Under the pieces are notes generated by a model. That model ran no database searches and was not told where the DNA came from. It saw nothing but the letters and a program-made list of their open reading frames with translations. From Rhizobium sp. NFR03 (lineage in GTDB: Bacteria > Pseudomonadota > Alphaproteobacteria > Rhizobiales > Rhizobiaceae), in assembly GCF_900111275.1 (NCBI RefSeq), contig NZ_FOGR01000004.1, positions 186,001 to 250,000 on the forward strand: a stretch of DNA of 64,000 nucleotides, given 5' to 3'. Both the position numbers and the translations under genes were made by a program. Below, piece after piece: positions 26,992 through 36,101 of the stretch (position 1 is the stretch's first letter; each line of letters starts with the position of its first letter).

Positions 26992-27856
26992 TTTCCATCT
27001 CGAAATTCTGGCGCCGAGCGCTGATGACGCTCGCCTTGTTCCGCATGATCGGACCTGTCACCAAAGCTGCGTCTGTCCTGGTGACCTTGCTCGTCGCGTC
27101 GATACAACGAGCTGACGGCTTGTGTTCCACAGCCTCAAACCCAACCCATAGGGCGATCCACACCTTCAGAAATATCCGTCTCCTCCGACAACGCCGCGTT
27201 CGCGGGATAACCGCAAGCCGACGCATCCCGTTGAAGAATTAGAATATCGTGTATTTCTATCTTATCTTAAAGGCATCATTAACACAAATAATCCGAAATC
27301 TAGGGATTCTTTACCGCGTCCTACGCAATCCACACGATCCCGACCCGCCGAACAGCGCTGAATCGTATCAGAGCCGCAGAGATCGTCTGCCGAAAGACGT
27401 CGCTATCGATCGACCCGTTTCCCTGAGTTCGCGCCAGCTTCGCGAGAGAACGACCACCAGAACGGGAGCGCTGCAGGAATGGCCATCTTGTCGTAGACGC
27501 GTGGCGCGGTGGCATCGTTTTGAGGACGTTCTAGCGTCACTTCCTACCAGAGAACGTGCTCCACTGGCTGCACCGGTTTCGACCGCTCCCCGGCACCGGT
27601 CAGATGTTCGAGATCGATTTGGATCGTTCGGCAAATCGAGGTCAGCGGGACGTCGTCTATAAGGTGCAGTGCAGCAAATCGAGCGCACTGCACACCCTTT
27701 TTTTACGGCGCCTTGTCGCCGAGGAAACCACATCGCGCCGATCTCTTCGAAGCGACCTCGACTGCGGGGCCTACCGCCATAGATCTTCCCGTATCGCCCG
27801 CCCAACGATCCGCTTTGTGATCGACAATCCGTCTCGCACTTTCAGGAGCTTCCGCC
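26992..27856. other. Long intergenic region, possible small RNA locus
   Basis: About 865 bases lie between the start of the AraC gene and poxB. The part around 27230-27310 is markedly A/T-rich and promoter-like. A perfect hairpin followed by seven T residues sits at 27664-27704 on the plus strand, although no recognised plus-strand gene precedes it. The open frame at 27249-27662 is Arg-rich, resembles nothing I know and is probably not a gene. The remainder before poxB should contain the poxB promoter. Confidence 0.45.
27664..27704 (+). terminator. Strong Rho-independent terminator without an obvious gene
   Basis: Arms GTGCAGTGC (27664-27672) and GCACTGCAC (27685-27693) pair perfectly around a 12-base loop that can extend the stem by two pairs. 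Four bases later comes a run of seven T residues (27698-27704). The arrangement works only on the plus strand. The nearest recognised plus-strand gene upstream ends at 5308, so the transcript it ends must begin inside this intergenic region. Confidence 0.75.
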
Positions 27857-29599
27857 ATGGCAAAGACTGCAGCTGATCTCGTGACCGAGGTTCTTCATCA
27901 GGCCGGCGTTCGCCGCATCTATGGCCTCGTCGGCGACAGTCTGAATGCGATGACGGAATCTCTGCGCAAACGCGGCGATATAGACTGGGTGCACGTGCGC
28001 CATGAGGAGGTGGCAGCCTTTGCAGCGGGCGCGGAAGCCGCCCTTACGGGAGACCTCGCCGTCTGCGCGGGCTCCTGCGGACCTGGCAACCTGCATCTGA
28101 TCAACGGCTTGTTCGATTGCCACCGCAGCCGGGTTCCCGTGCTCGCCATTGCCGCGCAGATCCCCTCGCAGGAAATCGGCCGCAACTACTTTCAGGAGAC
28201 GAAGCCGGAAGAGCTGTTTCGCGCCTGCTCGGATTATTGCGAACTGGTCTCCCACCCCGAACAGCTGCCAGGCATTCTGGAAACAGCCATCCGCAGCGCG
28301 CTTGGAAATCGAAGCGTCTCGGTGGTGGTGATCCCTGGCGATATCGCGCTTTCGGCCTATGAGGCTCCGATCTCCGCCGCCGCTGGCCTGCGGCTTGCAG
28401 CCCCCGTGGTCACCCCCGCTGCGGCGGAGCTTGGGGCGCTTGCCGAGATCCTCAACAAGGGCGAGCGGGTAACGCTGTTCTGCGGCCGCGGCTGCGCGGG
28501 GGCGCATGACCGGGTGGTGCAGCTTGCCGAAGCGCTGAAGGCGCCGATCGTCCATGCACTCGGCGGCAAGGAGCATGTAGAGTGGGACAACCCCTATGAT
28601 GTCGGCATGACCGGCCTGATCGGGTTCAAGTCCGGCTATCAGGCGCTGATGGACTGCGACACGCTTCTGATGCTTGGCACGGACTTTCCCTACCGCCAGT
28701 TCTTTCCGAAGGATGTGACGATCGCGCAGGTCGATCTGCGGCCGGAAAATATCGGGCGGCGGACGCCGCTCGCGCTGGGCGTCGTTGGCGATATCGGCGC
28801 GACGATCGAAGGGCTCCTGCCCCGGCTGGACCGCAAGACCGACGAGACGTTCCTGAAGAAGAGCCTCGCCAACTACAAGAAGGCGCGCAAGGGGCTTGAC
28901 GATCTCGCGACGGGAACGCCTGGACGCAAACCGATCCATCCGCAGTACCTCACGAAGGTCATCAGCGAGCAGGCTGCGGACGACGCGGTCTTCACCTTCG
29001 ACGTCGGCACCGTCACGGTCTGGGCGGCGCGCTATCTGAAGATGAACGGACGCCGGCGGATGCTGGGTTCACTTGCACACGGCTCCATGGCCAATGCGAT
29101 GCCACAAGCGATCGGCGCGCAGGCCGCCTTTCCCGGCCGGCAGGTCATCAGCCTTTCGGGCGATGGTGGTTTCACCATGCTCATGGGCGATTTCCTCACG
29201 CTGGCGCAACAGAACCTGCCGGTGAAGGTCGTGATCTACAACAACGGCTCACTTGGCTTCGTCGCGCTGGAGATGAAGGGCGGCGGCTTCTTGGAGTTCG
29301 GAACCGACCTGAAAAACCCGAACTTCGCCCTGATGGCGCAGGCCATGGGCATCCACGCAATCCGTGTGGAGGATCCGGGCCAATTGGAAGACGCGGTCGC
29401 CAGCGTGCTGGCCCATCCGGGCCCTGCTCTGCTCGACGTCGTCACCAACCCGCAGGAGCTTTCCATGCCGCCGGTCGTCACGGCCGACGAGGTCAAGGGC
29501 TTTGGCATCTGGGGTATGCAGGCCGTGCTGAACGGACGCGGCGACGAGATCATCGACCTGCTGAAAGGTGGGAACGTGCTGAAATCGATCTTCCGCTGA
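27857..29599 (+). CDS. poxB: Pyruvate dehydrogenase (quinone), PoxB type
   Basis: Thiamine-diphosphate flavoenzyme of 580 residues, close to the 572 of E. coli PoxB, which decarboxylates pyruvate to acetate and CO2 and passes electrons to ubiquinone at the membrane. It has the catalytic Glu in 'VRHEEVAAFAAGAEA', 'GSCGPGNLHLINGL', the FAD-domain segment 'DTLLMLGTDFPYRQFF' and the ThDP motif from 'SLSGDGGFTMLMGDF' to 'VIYNNGSLGFV'. AGGAG precedes the ATG. The related acetolactate synthases are less likely given 'GLVGDSLNAMTESL' at the N-terminus. It is monocistronic and convergent with the LysR gene. Confidence 0.9.
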   Translation: MAKTAADLVTEVLHQAGVRRIYGLVGDSLNAMTESLRKRGDIDWVHVRHEEVAAFAAGAEAALTGDLAVCAGSCGPGNLHLINGLFDCHRSRVPVLAIAAQIPSQEIGRNYFQETKPEELFRACSDYCELVSHPEQLPGILETAIRSALGNRSVSVVVIPGDIALSAYEAPISAAAGLRLAAPVVTPAAAELGALAEILNKGERVTLFCGRGCAGAHDRVVQLAEALKAPIVHALGGKEHVEWDNPYDVGMTGLIGFKSGYQALMDCDTLLMLGTDFPYRQFFPKDVTIAQVDLRPENIGRRTPLALGVVGDIGATIEGLLPRLDRKTDETFLKKSLANYKKARKGLDDLATGTPGRKPIHPQYLTKVISEQAADDAVFTFDVGTVTVWAARYLKMNGRRRMLGSLAHGSMANAMPQAIGAQAAFPGRQVISLSGDGGFTMLMGDFLTLAQQNLPVKVVIYNNGSLGFVALEMKGGGFLEFGTDLKNPNFALMAQAMGIHAIRVEDPGQLEDAVASVLAHPGPALLDVVTNPQELSMPPVVTADEVKGFGIWGMQAVLNGRGDEIIDLLKGGNVLKSIFR

Positions 29600-29615
29600 G
29601 ACGAAAGACGTCACC

Positions 29616-30503
29616 TCAGCTCCGCATGACGTCGAGAAAGGCCCGAAATGCGGCGCTCGGCTGGCGCCGATTGGGGTAGTAAAGGTGGTTGGGCGGCAGG
29701 ATCGGCGCCCAGCCGTCGAGAACCTCGACCAGCGTTCCGGATGCGAGATGGCTTTCCACGTGCGCACGCGGAAGACAGGCGATACCGAGGCCGTTCAGGG
29801 CCGCGTTGCACATGACATCCACGTCATTGGTGACGAAAGAACCCGGGATCGCCCGCTCGAAGCGCCGACCATCCACGACAAATTCCCAGACATGGATCGT
29901 GCCGGAGGACGTGTAGCGATAGCAGATACAATGATGACGACCGAGATCATCCGGCGTTTCAGGCAAAGCATGATCGCGGATATAGGTCTTCGTCGCCACG
30001 AACACGAGCGGCACCGGCGGGCTGATGGGTACCGAAATCATGTCGCGCTGCAGCTCGCCCTGATGACGCACGCCGCAATCGAAACGCTCTGCTACGATGT
30101 CGACAAGCCCGTCATTGACGACGAGTTCGACCGCGACATCAGGGCATGCATGCGAAAAACCGGCGAGCTTCGGCAGCACGACATGGACCGCCGCGGTCCT
30201 GTGGGCGTTGATGCGGATGCGGCCCGTCGGCCGGTCGCGCGCCATATCCAGCGCACCGAGCGCCAGATCGACCGCATCCATGGCCGGACGAAGCCGATCG
30301 AGCAGCGCTTCGCCGGCGCTGGTTGGCGCAAGAGAGCGCGTTGTCCTGTCGAGAAGACGAATACCGAGGCGGGTCTCCAGAGCGCGCATGGCATGGCTGA
30401 GGGATGAGGGCGATTGCCCGAGCCGCGCGGCGGCCTTTGCAAAACTACCGGCCTCCACGATCTCCACGAATACTGCCATTCCCGACCAGAGATCGCGATC
30501 CAT
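29616..30503 (-). CDS. LysR-family transcriptional regulator
   Basis: Protein of 295 residues. The N-terminal helix-turn-helix reads 'FAKAAARLGQSPSSLSHAMRALETRLGIRLLDRTTR', typical of LysR proteins, followed by the two-lobed effector domain. AAAGGA lies upstream of the ATG. It is divergent from the aldo-keto reductase gene with about 100 bases between starts, the usual layout when a LysR protein controls its neighbour, so that reductase is the likely target. Confidence 0.9.
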   Translation of the reverse strand: MDRDLWSGMAVFVEIVEAGSFAKAAARLGQSPSSLSHAMRALETRLGIRLLDRTTRSLAPTSAGEALLDRLRPAMDAVDLALGALDMARDRPTGRIRINAHRTAAVHVVLPKLAGFSHACPDVAVELVVNDGLVDIVAERFDCGVRHQGELQRDMISVPISPPVPLVFVATKTYIRDHALPETPDDLGRHHCICYRYTSSGTIHVWEFVVDGRRFERAIPGSFVTNDVDVMCNAALNGLGIACLPRAHVESHLASGTLVEVLDGWAPILPPNHLYYPNRRQPSAAFRAFLDVMRS

Positions 30504-30603
30504 TGATGAATTCCTTTCAGCAACCCGTGCAGGATGAGAGGTCTAGTCCGCCCTGTCCCTGCCGTCCATATGACGCAGCATGATCCAACAGGGACGCCGC
30601 TTC

Positions 30604-31704
30604 ATGAACCTTCAAACCTATCGCTCGCTCGGTCGCTCGGGCCTTCTCGTCAGCCCGCTCGCACTTGGCACAATGACCTTCGGCACGCCGCGCTGGGGCG
30701 CGGGCGAAGAGGAGAGCCGCGCCATATTCGACCGGTATGTGGAGCACGGCGGAAATTTCATTGACACGGCGGACGTCTATTCCGGCGGGCGTTCCGAAGA
30801 GATGGTCGGTGCTTTCGTGCAGGAACATGGCCTGCGCGACCACATGGTAATCGCTACGAAATCCGGCTTTTCGAACGGGCGCGGCGTTCACGGCGGCGGC
30901 AACGGCGCGCGTCATATCCGTGCTGCCATCGAAGCCTCGCTACGCCGCCTTCAGACGGATTTCATCGATCTATACTGGATCCATATCTGGGACGGGATCA
31001 CGCCGGCAGCAGAACTGTTGCAGACAATGGCGGCGCTCGTCCAGTCCGGGAAAATCCGCTATTGGGGGCTTTCCAATACGCCTGCTTGGTATGCGGCAGA
31101 ACTCGCAACGCTCGCCGCGACGCGCGGCTTGCCGGCACCGATCGGTCTTCAATATTTCTACGCCCTTGTCGAACGCGGCATCGAAGCCGAGCATGTTCCC
31201 CTTGCTCGTGCCTTCGGGATGGGCCTCGTGCCGTGGAGCCCTCTTGCCTATGGGCTGCTGACCGGAAAATATGATCGCGCGACGGTGGAAGCCGGACCGG
31301 CGCGGGCGGGCGGCGTTCCGAATGAAGCCGGCCCCACCGAAGCCGCGCGGCCGGAGGATGACAAGCGGCTCGATGGCAATAACCCGTTCGGCGACACGCT
31401 CTTTACGGAGCGCAACTGGTCCATCGTGGATGTGCTGAAACGCGTGGCAGACGAGGCCGGCGAAACCCCTGCCCGGATCGCACTTGCCTGGGTTGTCGGC
31501 CGTCCCGGCGTCGCCTCCACGCTGATGGGCGTCAGCCGTGCCGGGCAGGTGACCGACAATGTCGGCGCGCTCGGCCTGGCGCTCTCGCCAGAGCATGTTG
31601 CAGCGCTGGAAGAGATCAGCAGTGGGTCACCGTTCCTCTACCAGCTTTTCCAGCCGTCCGTGCGCAATCAGGTGGTCTTCGGCGGCGCCGATATCAGAAG
31701 CTGA
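30604..31704 (+). CDS. Aldo/keto reductase
   Basis: NADPH-dependent TIM-barrel reductase of about 366 residues. The catalytic tetrad can be placed: Asp and Tyr in 'FIDTADVYSGG', Lys in 'VIATKSGF' and His in 'YWIHIWD'. The cofactor-binding end is 'GVSRAGQVTDNVGAL'. The ATG at 30604 (MNLQTYRSLG) matches the family start better than the ATG 24 bases upstream. Substrate unknown. Probably controlled by the divergent LysR protein. Confidence 0.88.
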   Translation: MNLQTYRSLGRSGLLVSPLALGTMTFGTPRWGAGEEESRAIFDRYVEHGGNFIDTADVYSGGRSEEMVGAFVQEHGLRDHMVIATKSGFSNGRGVHGGGNGARHIRAAIEASLRRLQTDFIDLYWIHIWDGITPAAELLQTMAALVQSGKIRYWGLSNTPAWYAAELATLAATRGLPAPIGLQYFYALVERGIEAEHVPLARAFGMGLVPWSPLAYGLLTGKYDRATVEAGPARAGGVPNEAGPTEAARPEDDKRLDGNNPFGDTLFTERNWSIVDVLKRVADEAGETPARIALAWVVGRPGVASTLMGVSRAGQVTDNVGALGLALSPEHVAALEEISSGSPFLYQLFQPSVRNQVVFGGADIRS

Positions 31705-31707
31705 TCG

Positions 31708-31941
31708 TCAGCGTACGCAGGGTCCGACATTCGAGCGGCAGACCCGTGGGCGGTAGAGCCGTTCGTAACCACCTTCCCGAGCACGGATCGCCTGTTTGCG
31801 CTGGTGATCCTGCAAGGCCTGCGATGAACTCGCCGGCCTGACAGAAACGACCGGAGCGGACTGCGGTGTCGAACAACCCGCGAGCATGACGGCGAGCGCC
31901 AGCAGTTTGACGGCGTTCGTGGGTAGAGCCGGTATTCCCAT
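31708..31941 (-). CDS. Small lipoprotein, function unknown
   Basis: Precursor of 77 residues with a short signal and the lipobox LAGC; the mature part is about 55 residues, polar and Arg-rich, with two more cysteines near the C-terminus that could form a disulfide. AAGGA precedes the ATG at 31941 by about 6 bases. It is convergent with the aldo-keto reductase gene, with 3 bases between stops. A CtrA-like box lies 120 bases upstream, shared with the divergent DUF4360 gene. Confidence 0.65.
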   Translation of the reverse strand: MGIPALPTNAVKLLALAVMLAGCSTPQSAPVVSVRPASSSQALQDHQRKQAIRAREGGYERLYRPRVCRSNVGPCVR

Positions 31942-32060
31942 CAAAATTCCTTATTCTCGCCGTTTCCCGGCGTTTCCCAACCCTTACCGAAGGTTTTTGC
32001 GCAATGCGTGACGCCGGACATGATCCTGCCATTAAATGGCGCGATTTCGACCGCGTTTGA

Positions 32061-32075
32061 TTAAAACTCCCTTAA
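32061..32075. promoter_or_regulatory. CtrA-box-like site upstream of the DUF4360 gene
   Basis: The sequence is TTAA, seven bases, TTAA, the spacing of the full CtrA site known from Caulobacter and rhizobia. It lies in the 263-base gap between the divergent starts of the small lipoprotein (31941) and the DUF4360 protein (32205), 130 bases before the latter, a distance compatible with promoter control. Confidence 0.45.
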
Positions 32076-32204
32076 TCACGCCGCTCTACTTCTAACGCCT
32101 TCTGATGTGAATTGCAGCCGAACGGATTGCTCAGCGACGGTTCATATCGGCACACCTATTTTCCTGCCAGGGCTTGATGCTCACTACCTGAAAGAGGAAG
32201 TTCA

Positions 32205-32795
32205 ATGAAGAGATTCGGTCTCCTGCTGGCGTCGCTGTTCATCTCGTCCGCGGCCTATGCCGACGACATTTCCCTCGGCGTTCCCGGCTATGGCGGTAGC
32301 GGTTGCCCGTCGGACAGCGTCTCCGCTACGATCAGCCCGGACGGCAAGGCTCTGAGCCTGCTGTTCGACAACTACATCGTCCAGGCTGGCGGCGACACGG
32401 GCAAGAACATGGACCGCAAGACCTGCAACGTCGCCATTCCGGTTCACGTGCCCCAGGGCCGCAGCGTTTCGGTTCTTGCTGTCGACTATCGCGGCTTCAA
32501 CCAGCTGCCGCGCGGCGCCCGCTCGCAGTTCAACGTCGAGTACTTCTTCGCGGGAACGCGCGGACCGACGTTCGTCAAGACCTTCTCCGGTCCGAGCGAG
32601 CAGGATTACCTGATCTCCAACAAGATCGTGGCGGATTCCATGATCTGGTCGGCCTGCGGTGAAGACGTCAACCTGCGCACCAACTCGAGCATCCGCGTCA
32701 ACACGACGCGTGGCCAGGAAGCCATGGCGACTGTCGATACGCAGGACGTGAAGGCGGCAATCGTCTATCAGCTGCAGTGGAAGACCTGCAACTAA
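32205..32795 (+). CDS. Secreted DUF4360-like protein
   Basis: Protein of 196 residues with a clear Sec signal peptide cleaved after 'SSAAYA'. The mature part matches the DUF4360 pattern: 'GYGGSGCP' near the start, 'SPDGKALSLLFDNY', 'DRKTCNVAIPVHVP' and 'VDYRGF', and a C-terminal cysteine. Four cysteines suggest disulfides outside the cytoplasm. The function of the family is not known to me. GAGGAAG lies before the ATG. The next gene encodes a related N-terminal domain, so the two arose by duplication or domain sharing. Confidence 0.8.
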   Translation: MKRFGLLLASLFISSAAYADDISLGVPGYGGSGCPSDSVSATISPDGKALSLLFDNYIVQAGGDTGKNMDRKTCNVAIPVHVPQGRSVSVLAVDYRGFNQLPRGARSQFNVEYFFAGTRGPTFVKTFSGPSEQDYLISNKIVADSMIWSACGEDVNLRTNSSIRVNTTRGQEAMATVDTQDVKAAIVYQLQWKTCN

Positions 32796-32894
32796 CATGA
32801 TCCGTCAACGGGGGTGGTATGCGTTTGCCACCCCCGTCGATTGCTTCCCTGCCTGCCCTCTCTTGTCCCGTCGTTTCGCTCACGAGAACCGTCC

Positions 32895-34292
32895 ATGCGC
32901 CACAGAACATCGTTCGCCCTCTGTCTCCTGAGCATCGCGGCCGTGGCACCCGCCCGTGCCGACGCCGCAGACGGATGCGCGGACGGGACGTTCTCCAGCG
33001 TCACCTCGCCTGATGGCAATGCGACCAGTGTGCTCTTCGACGACTTCTCAGCAACCGCCGGCGGCGGCGCCGGCACATCACGCGCCATGAGCACCTGCCA
33101 GTTGAGCATCCCGGTTACCCGGCCCGATGGCATCAGCGTCTATGGTGTGGATTATCGTGGCTTCGTTACGACGCAAGACGGACAGACCGCACAGATCGTG
33201 ACGCTGCAGGACGGCCGGCAGGTTCTGAAATATGATGTGACGGGGCCGGCGGAGGATGATGTTTCCACCGTCGGCAAGGTCGGCATCTCCGGTTCGGATA
33301 CGCTCGGCCTCACGGTTGTCGTGGAAGCGACGGCGCCGATCGATCCCGACAATCCCGACGCCACCCTGCTTCTCGACACGGTGGATGTCGCGCGCCTCGG
33401 CTTTACCACCCTGTCGTCGGTCACAGCCTCGACGGAACAGCTTGCGCGCCAGAGACAGGCGATTGCCGCGGAACTCATCGGTACGGCCCAAGGGCTTCTC
33501 GGCGAGGGCGAACGCTTTGATGCGGGTAGCTCGATCAGCCTCTTCGGCTCGTCCAGCGCGGCAGCCGGCTTCAAGGGACGTTGGGAAGCCGGAAGCGGCA
33601 TCACCGTTCTCGGCGGCGCCGCCATCGTCAATCCCGACGACGACAACGTCTCGGTCGATACGCTGGCGCTGCTTGCAGGCGCGGTCCGCTATACGACGCC
33701 GCAATCGACCTGGCGTGCCTTTGGCGAAGTCGGTCTCTGGGGCTCCCCGAACGTCACGGCGGATCTGTCACGCAGCTATCTCAACGTCGAAAACATCGTT
33801 TCCGCCAGCGGGACTGTGGATGGCTCGCTTCTAAGCTCGTACGGGCGGATCGGTGCCGTTTTCGCGCCTGACCAGGCCAACGAAATCGTCCTCTCCGCAC
33901 GTTTCACCAAGGCGTGGCTCGACCTCGACGGCTACAGCGAGACAGCGACGGACAGGAACCTTTTCGCGGCAACCGTACACGGCGGCACGTCCAGCGAGAA
34001 CATCGTCAGTGCCGAGGTTGCCTGGAGCCACCAGACCGAAGGTCGGCTGGACTACACGCTTTCCGGCGCGGTAGGCCGTATCTTCGCTGACGACAAAGCC
34101 GTTCATGCATCTGTCGATTGGGTCGGCGATGTATCCGGCCGCGCCCGCGACCAGACCTTCGCCTCCGCAGGCGGCCGCATCGGCGTTCGGCTCGATGACG
34201 TCTGGCACCTCGACACCTCGGTCGCCGCCACCTTCCGCCAGTATGACGATCCCGAATGGAACGTCGGTGCGCAGTTGAAGGCAGCGTTCTAA
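32895..34292 (+). CDS. DUF4360-like domain fused to an autotransporter-type outer-membrane barrel
   Basis: About 465 residues. After a signal peptide ending in 'APARADA', residues 27-95 repeat the pattern of the preceding gene ('SPDGNATSVLFDDF', 'STCQLSIPVTRP', 'VDYRGF'). Residues from about 190 onward alternate polar and hydrophobic positions like beta-strands ('WRAFGEVGLWGSP', 'GRIGAVFAPDQANEIVLSARF', 'HLDTSVAATFRQYDDP') and the chain ends in Phe ('GAQLKAAF'), the signature of outer-membrane barrels recognised by the BAM machinery. It probably displays the small domain on, or just inside, the outer membrane. It starts 99 bases after the previous stop and is likely co-transcribed. Confidence 0.75.
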   Translation: MRHRTSFALCLLSIAAVAPARADAADGCADGTFSSVTSPDGNATSVLFDDFSATAGGGAGTSRAMSTCQLSIPVTRPDGISVYGVDYRGFVTTQDGQTAQIVTLQDGRQVLKYDVTGPAEDDVSTVGKVGISGSDTLGLTVVVEATAPIDPDNPDATLLLDTVDVARLGFTTLSSVTASTEQLARQRQAIAAELIGTAQGLLGEGERFDAGSSISLFGSSSAAAGFKGRWEAGSGITVLGGAAIVNPDDDNVSVDTLALLAGAVRYTTPQSTWRAFGEVGLWGSPNVTADLSRSYLNVENIVSASGTVDGSLLSSYGRIGAVFAPDQANEIVLSARFTKAWLDLDGYSETATDRNLFAATVHGGTSSENIVSAEVAWSHQTEGRLDYTLSGAVGRIFADDKAVHASVDWVGDVSGRARDQTFASAGGRIGVRLDDVWHLDTSVAATFRQYDDPEWNVGAQLKAAF

Positions 34293-34528
34293 AAAGCGTT
34301 TCTGCTTCTCTTCAAATCGCAGAACCACTGCCTCTGCGCGCGTCGACGCAAGTCCAGACATAAAACCGCTTCGTCGCCTTACCGATAATATTCATCCATC
34401 CCCCACGCCTCACTTTTCTTTATCTATTATTATTCTGTTTTTGTTATTTACAATGTTTCGCGAGACCGCTTTCGGCGATGCGGTTCCCAGCCGCCGTTGC
34501 ACTCCAAAGCTGGATGGAGGGAATTTTG

Positions 34529-34996
34529 ATGACGCATGCAGTGAATTCGGGAATGCTGGAAATCATTGCCTTCCGGCTCAACGACCAGGAATTTTGCGTC
34601 CGGACCGTTACTATCCGCGAGATTCGCGGATGGGCGCCGGTAACGCCCATTCCTCAGGCTCCCTCGGATGTGCTGGGTGTCATGAACCTCCGCGGCACCG
34701 TCATTCCGGTGATCAACCTTGCGCTCAAGCTCGGCATGTATGGTGCCGAACCGACCGAGCGCAGCGCCATCGTGGTCACGGAAGTGCATGGCATGGTGAT
34801 GGGGCTTCTCGTGGATCAGGTCTCTGACATCCTCATGGTCTCGGCAGACCTGCTTCAGCCGGTTCCCGAGGTTACGTCCTCCGGTGCAACGGCGTTTTCC
34901 GATGGCATCATCGTCCAGCCGAACGGCATGATCTGCTTCCTGAATCTGGAACGCATGTTCAACCGGAGCGACGCCGAAATGATGTTCGCCGCGTAA
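34529..34996 (+). CDS. Orphan CheW coupling protein
   Basis: Single CheW domain of 155 residues: 'IIAFRLNDQEFCVRTVTIREIRG', 'GVMNLRGTVIPVINL' and 'VVTEVHGMVMGLLVDQVSDIL'. The start at 34529 (MTHAVN) is supported by GGAGGG 7 bases upstream. It is far from the main che operon (about 9 kb) and on the opposite strand, with no receptor or cheA nearby. It could serve the same array or another one encoded elsewhere. Confidence 0.92.
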   Translation: MTHAVNSGMLEIIAFRLNDQEFCVRTVTIREIRGWAPVTPIPQAPSDVLGVMNLRGTVIPVINLALKLGMYGAEPTERSAIVVTEVHGMVMGLLVDQVSDILMVSADLLQPVPEVTSSGATAFSDGIIVQPNGMICFLNLERMFNRSDAEMMFAA

Positions 34997-35300
34997 ACGG
35001 CTTCGACAAGATATCGAGCGACCATATACCGGACGGTCGATATCTCTTTGCTTCAGCCAACGCCGTGCGATGATGGCCAGGCACTCCGTTGAAACACGGC
35101 TCCGACTGTCGAAAGTCTGCAACACCCGCAGCGTAAAGCCGAACGCCCGGAACGCTATGGCCGGGTGGCCTAGCTGTGACTTTTTTTTAGTGTTATCAGG
35201 AGGTTGGTATAACCTGTCATCCTGACGCGCGCCTCAGGCGTTCGGAAACAGGCTGCCTAACGTAAATCACTGATTTCATTGCAGCCCCGGAATTCTTCGC
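34997..35300. other. Intergenic region before the LivG-type gene
   Basis: About 304 bases without a gene. It includes a run of eight T residues at 35181-35188 without a good preceding hairpin, and a short inverted repeat, GGTT-GGTAT-AACC, at about 35202-35214 that looks like a small operator of the GntR type. An AGGAGG at about 35199 is not followed by a start codon. A binding-protein gene might be expected here, but none is present. Confidence 0.4.
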
Positions 35301-36101
35301 TTGCCATTCCAGATCGCCTCGACAACGCCGGCCACTGAAAGTCCCGTCATCGACGCACGGGATCTCGTGAAGCGGTTCGAGGGGATGACAGCTGTGGACG
35401 GGATGTCGCTGCGGCTGGCGCGCGGCGAGATGGTCGGGCTGATCGGGCCGAACGGAGCGGGCAAGACGACGCTCTTCAACCTCATTGCGGGTACGCTGAA
35501 GCCAACGTCGGGCGAGATACGGATTGCGGGGCGCGATGCCTCGCAGGATCGGCCGGAACAGCGGATCAGCCTCGGTATCGGGCGGACGTTCCAGATTCCC
35601 AAGCCGTTCCTCGAAATGACCGTGCTTGAAAACGTGCTCGCAGGAGCGCAGCGCCAGGACGGCGAGAGCCTTCTCGCCAATTTCCTGCGCTTCGCCCATG
35701 TTCGCCGGCAGGAGAAAGCGGCGATCGAGAAAGCGCGCGCGCTTCTCGCCTTCGTCACCCTCTCGGATCTCGAACACCAGCCGGCACGGGTTCTCTCAGG
35801 CGGGCAGCGCAAGTTGCTGGAGCTGGCGCGCATCATGATGGCTGATCCCACCGCAATCCTGCTCGACGAACCCGCGGCAGGCGTCAATCCGGCCCTGCTC
35901 GAAACGATCATCGAGCGCGTGACGCGGCTCAACGCCGAGGGCACCTCCATCCTCCTGATCGAGCACAACATGGACATGGTCTCCCGCCTTTGCTCGCGGG
36001 TCGTGGCCATGGCGCTGGGCAAGCCACTCGCCGAGGGTACGCCAGCCGACGTCGCGCGCGATCCCGCCGTCATCGAGGCCTATCTCGGAGCCATGGCATG
36101 A
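35301..36101 (+). CDS. Branched-chain amino acid-type ABC transporter ATPase, LivG-like
   Basis: Protein of 266 residues with Walker A GPNGAGKTT, signature LSGGQRKLLELAR, Walker B 'AILLDEPAAGVNP' and H-loop 'LLIEHNMDMV'. 'RTFQIPKPFLEMTVLENVL' is characteristic of LivG. The only start that keeps the conserved first strand is TTG at 35301, without a strong ribosome site, so either the TTG is used or the 5' end is altered. It is the first gene of livGFHM-like genes, all overlapping. No substrate-binding protein gene is in this cluster. Confidence 0.88.
   Translation: MPFQIASTTPATESPVIDARDLVKRFEGMTAVDGMSLRLARGEMVGLIGPNGAGKTTLFNLIAGTLKPTSGEIRIAGRDASQDRPEQRISLGIGRTFQIPKPFLEMTVLENVLAGAQRQDGESLLANFLRFAHVRRQEKAAIEKARALLAFVTLSDLEHQPARVLSGGQRKLLELARIMMADPTAILLDEPAAGVNPALLETIIERVTRLNAEGTSILLIEHNMDMVSRLCSRVVAMALGKPLAEGTPADVARDPAVIEAYLGAMA

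Noticed and set aside
27251-27285. A fourth CtrA-like site (two TTAA in the intergenic region)
   Set aside because: The spacing between the TTAA halves is eight bases, not seven, and neither half reads TTAACC.
27249-27662. Open reading frame of 137 codons ending 2 bases before the strong terminator
   Set aside because: It is very rich in Arg, Ser and Pro in its later part, has no ribosome site or recognisable motif and overlaps an equally long frame on the other strand. A noncoding transcript explains the terminator as well. Not fully excluded.
35181-35188. Run of eight T residues as a terminator
   Set aside because: The preceding bases give only a four-pair stem ten bases away, too weak and too distant for an intrinsic terminator.
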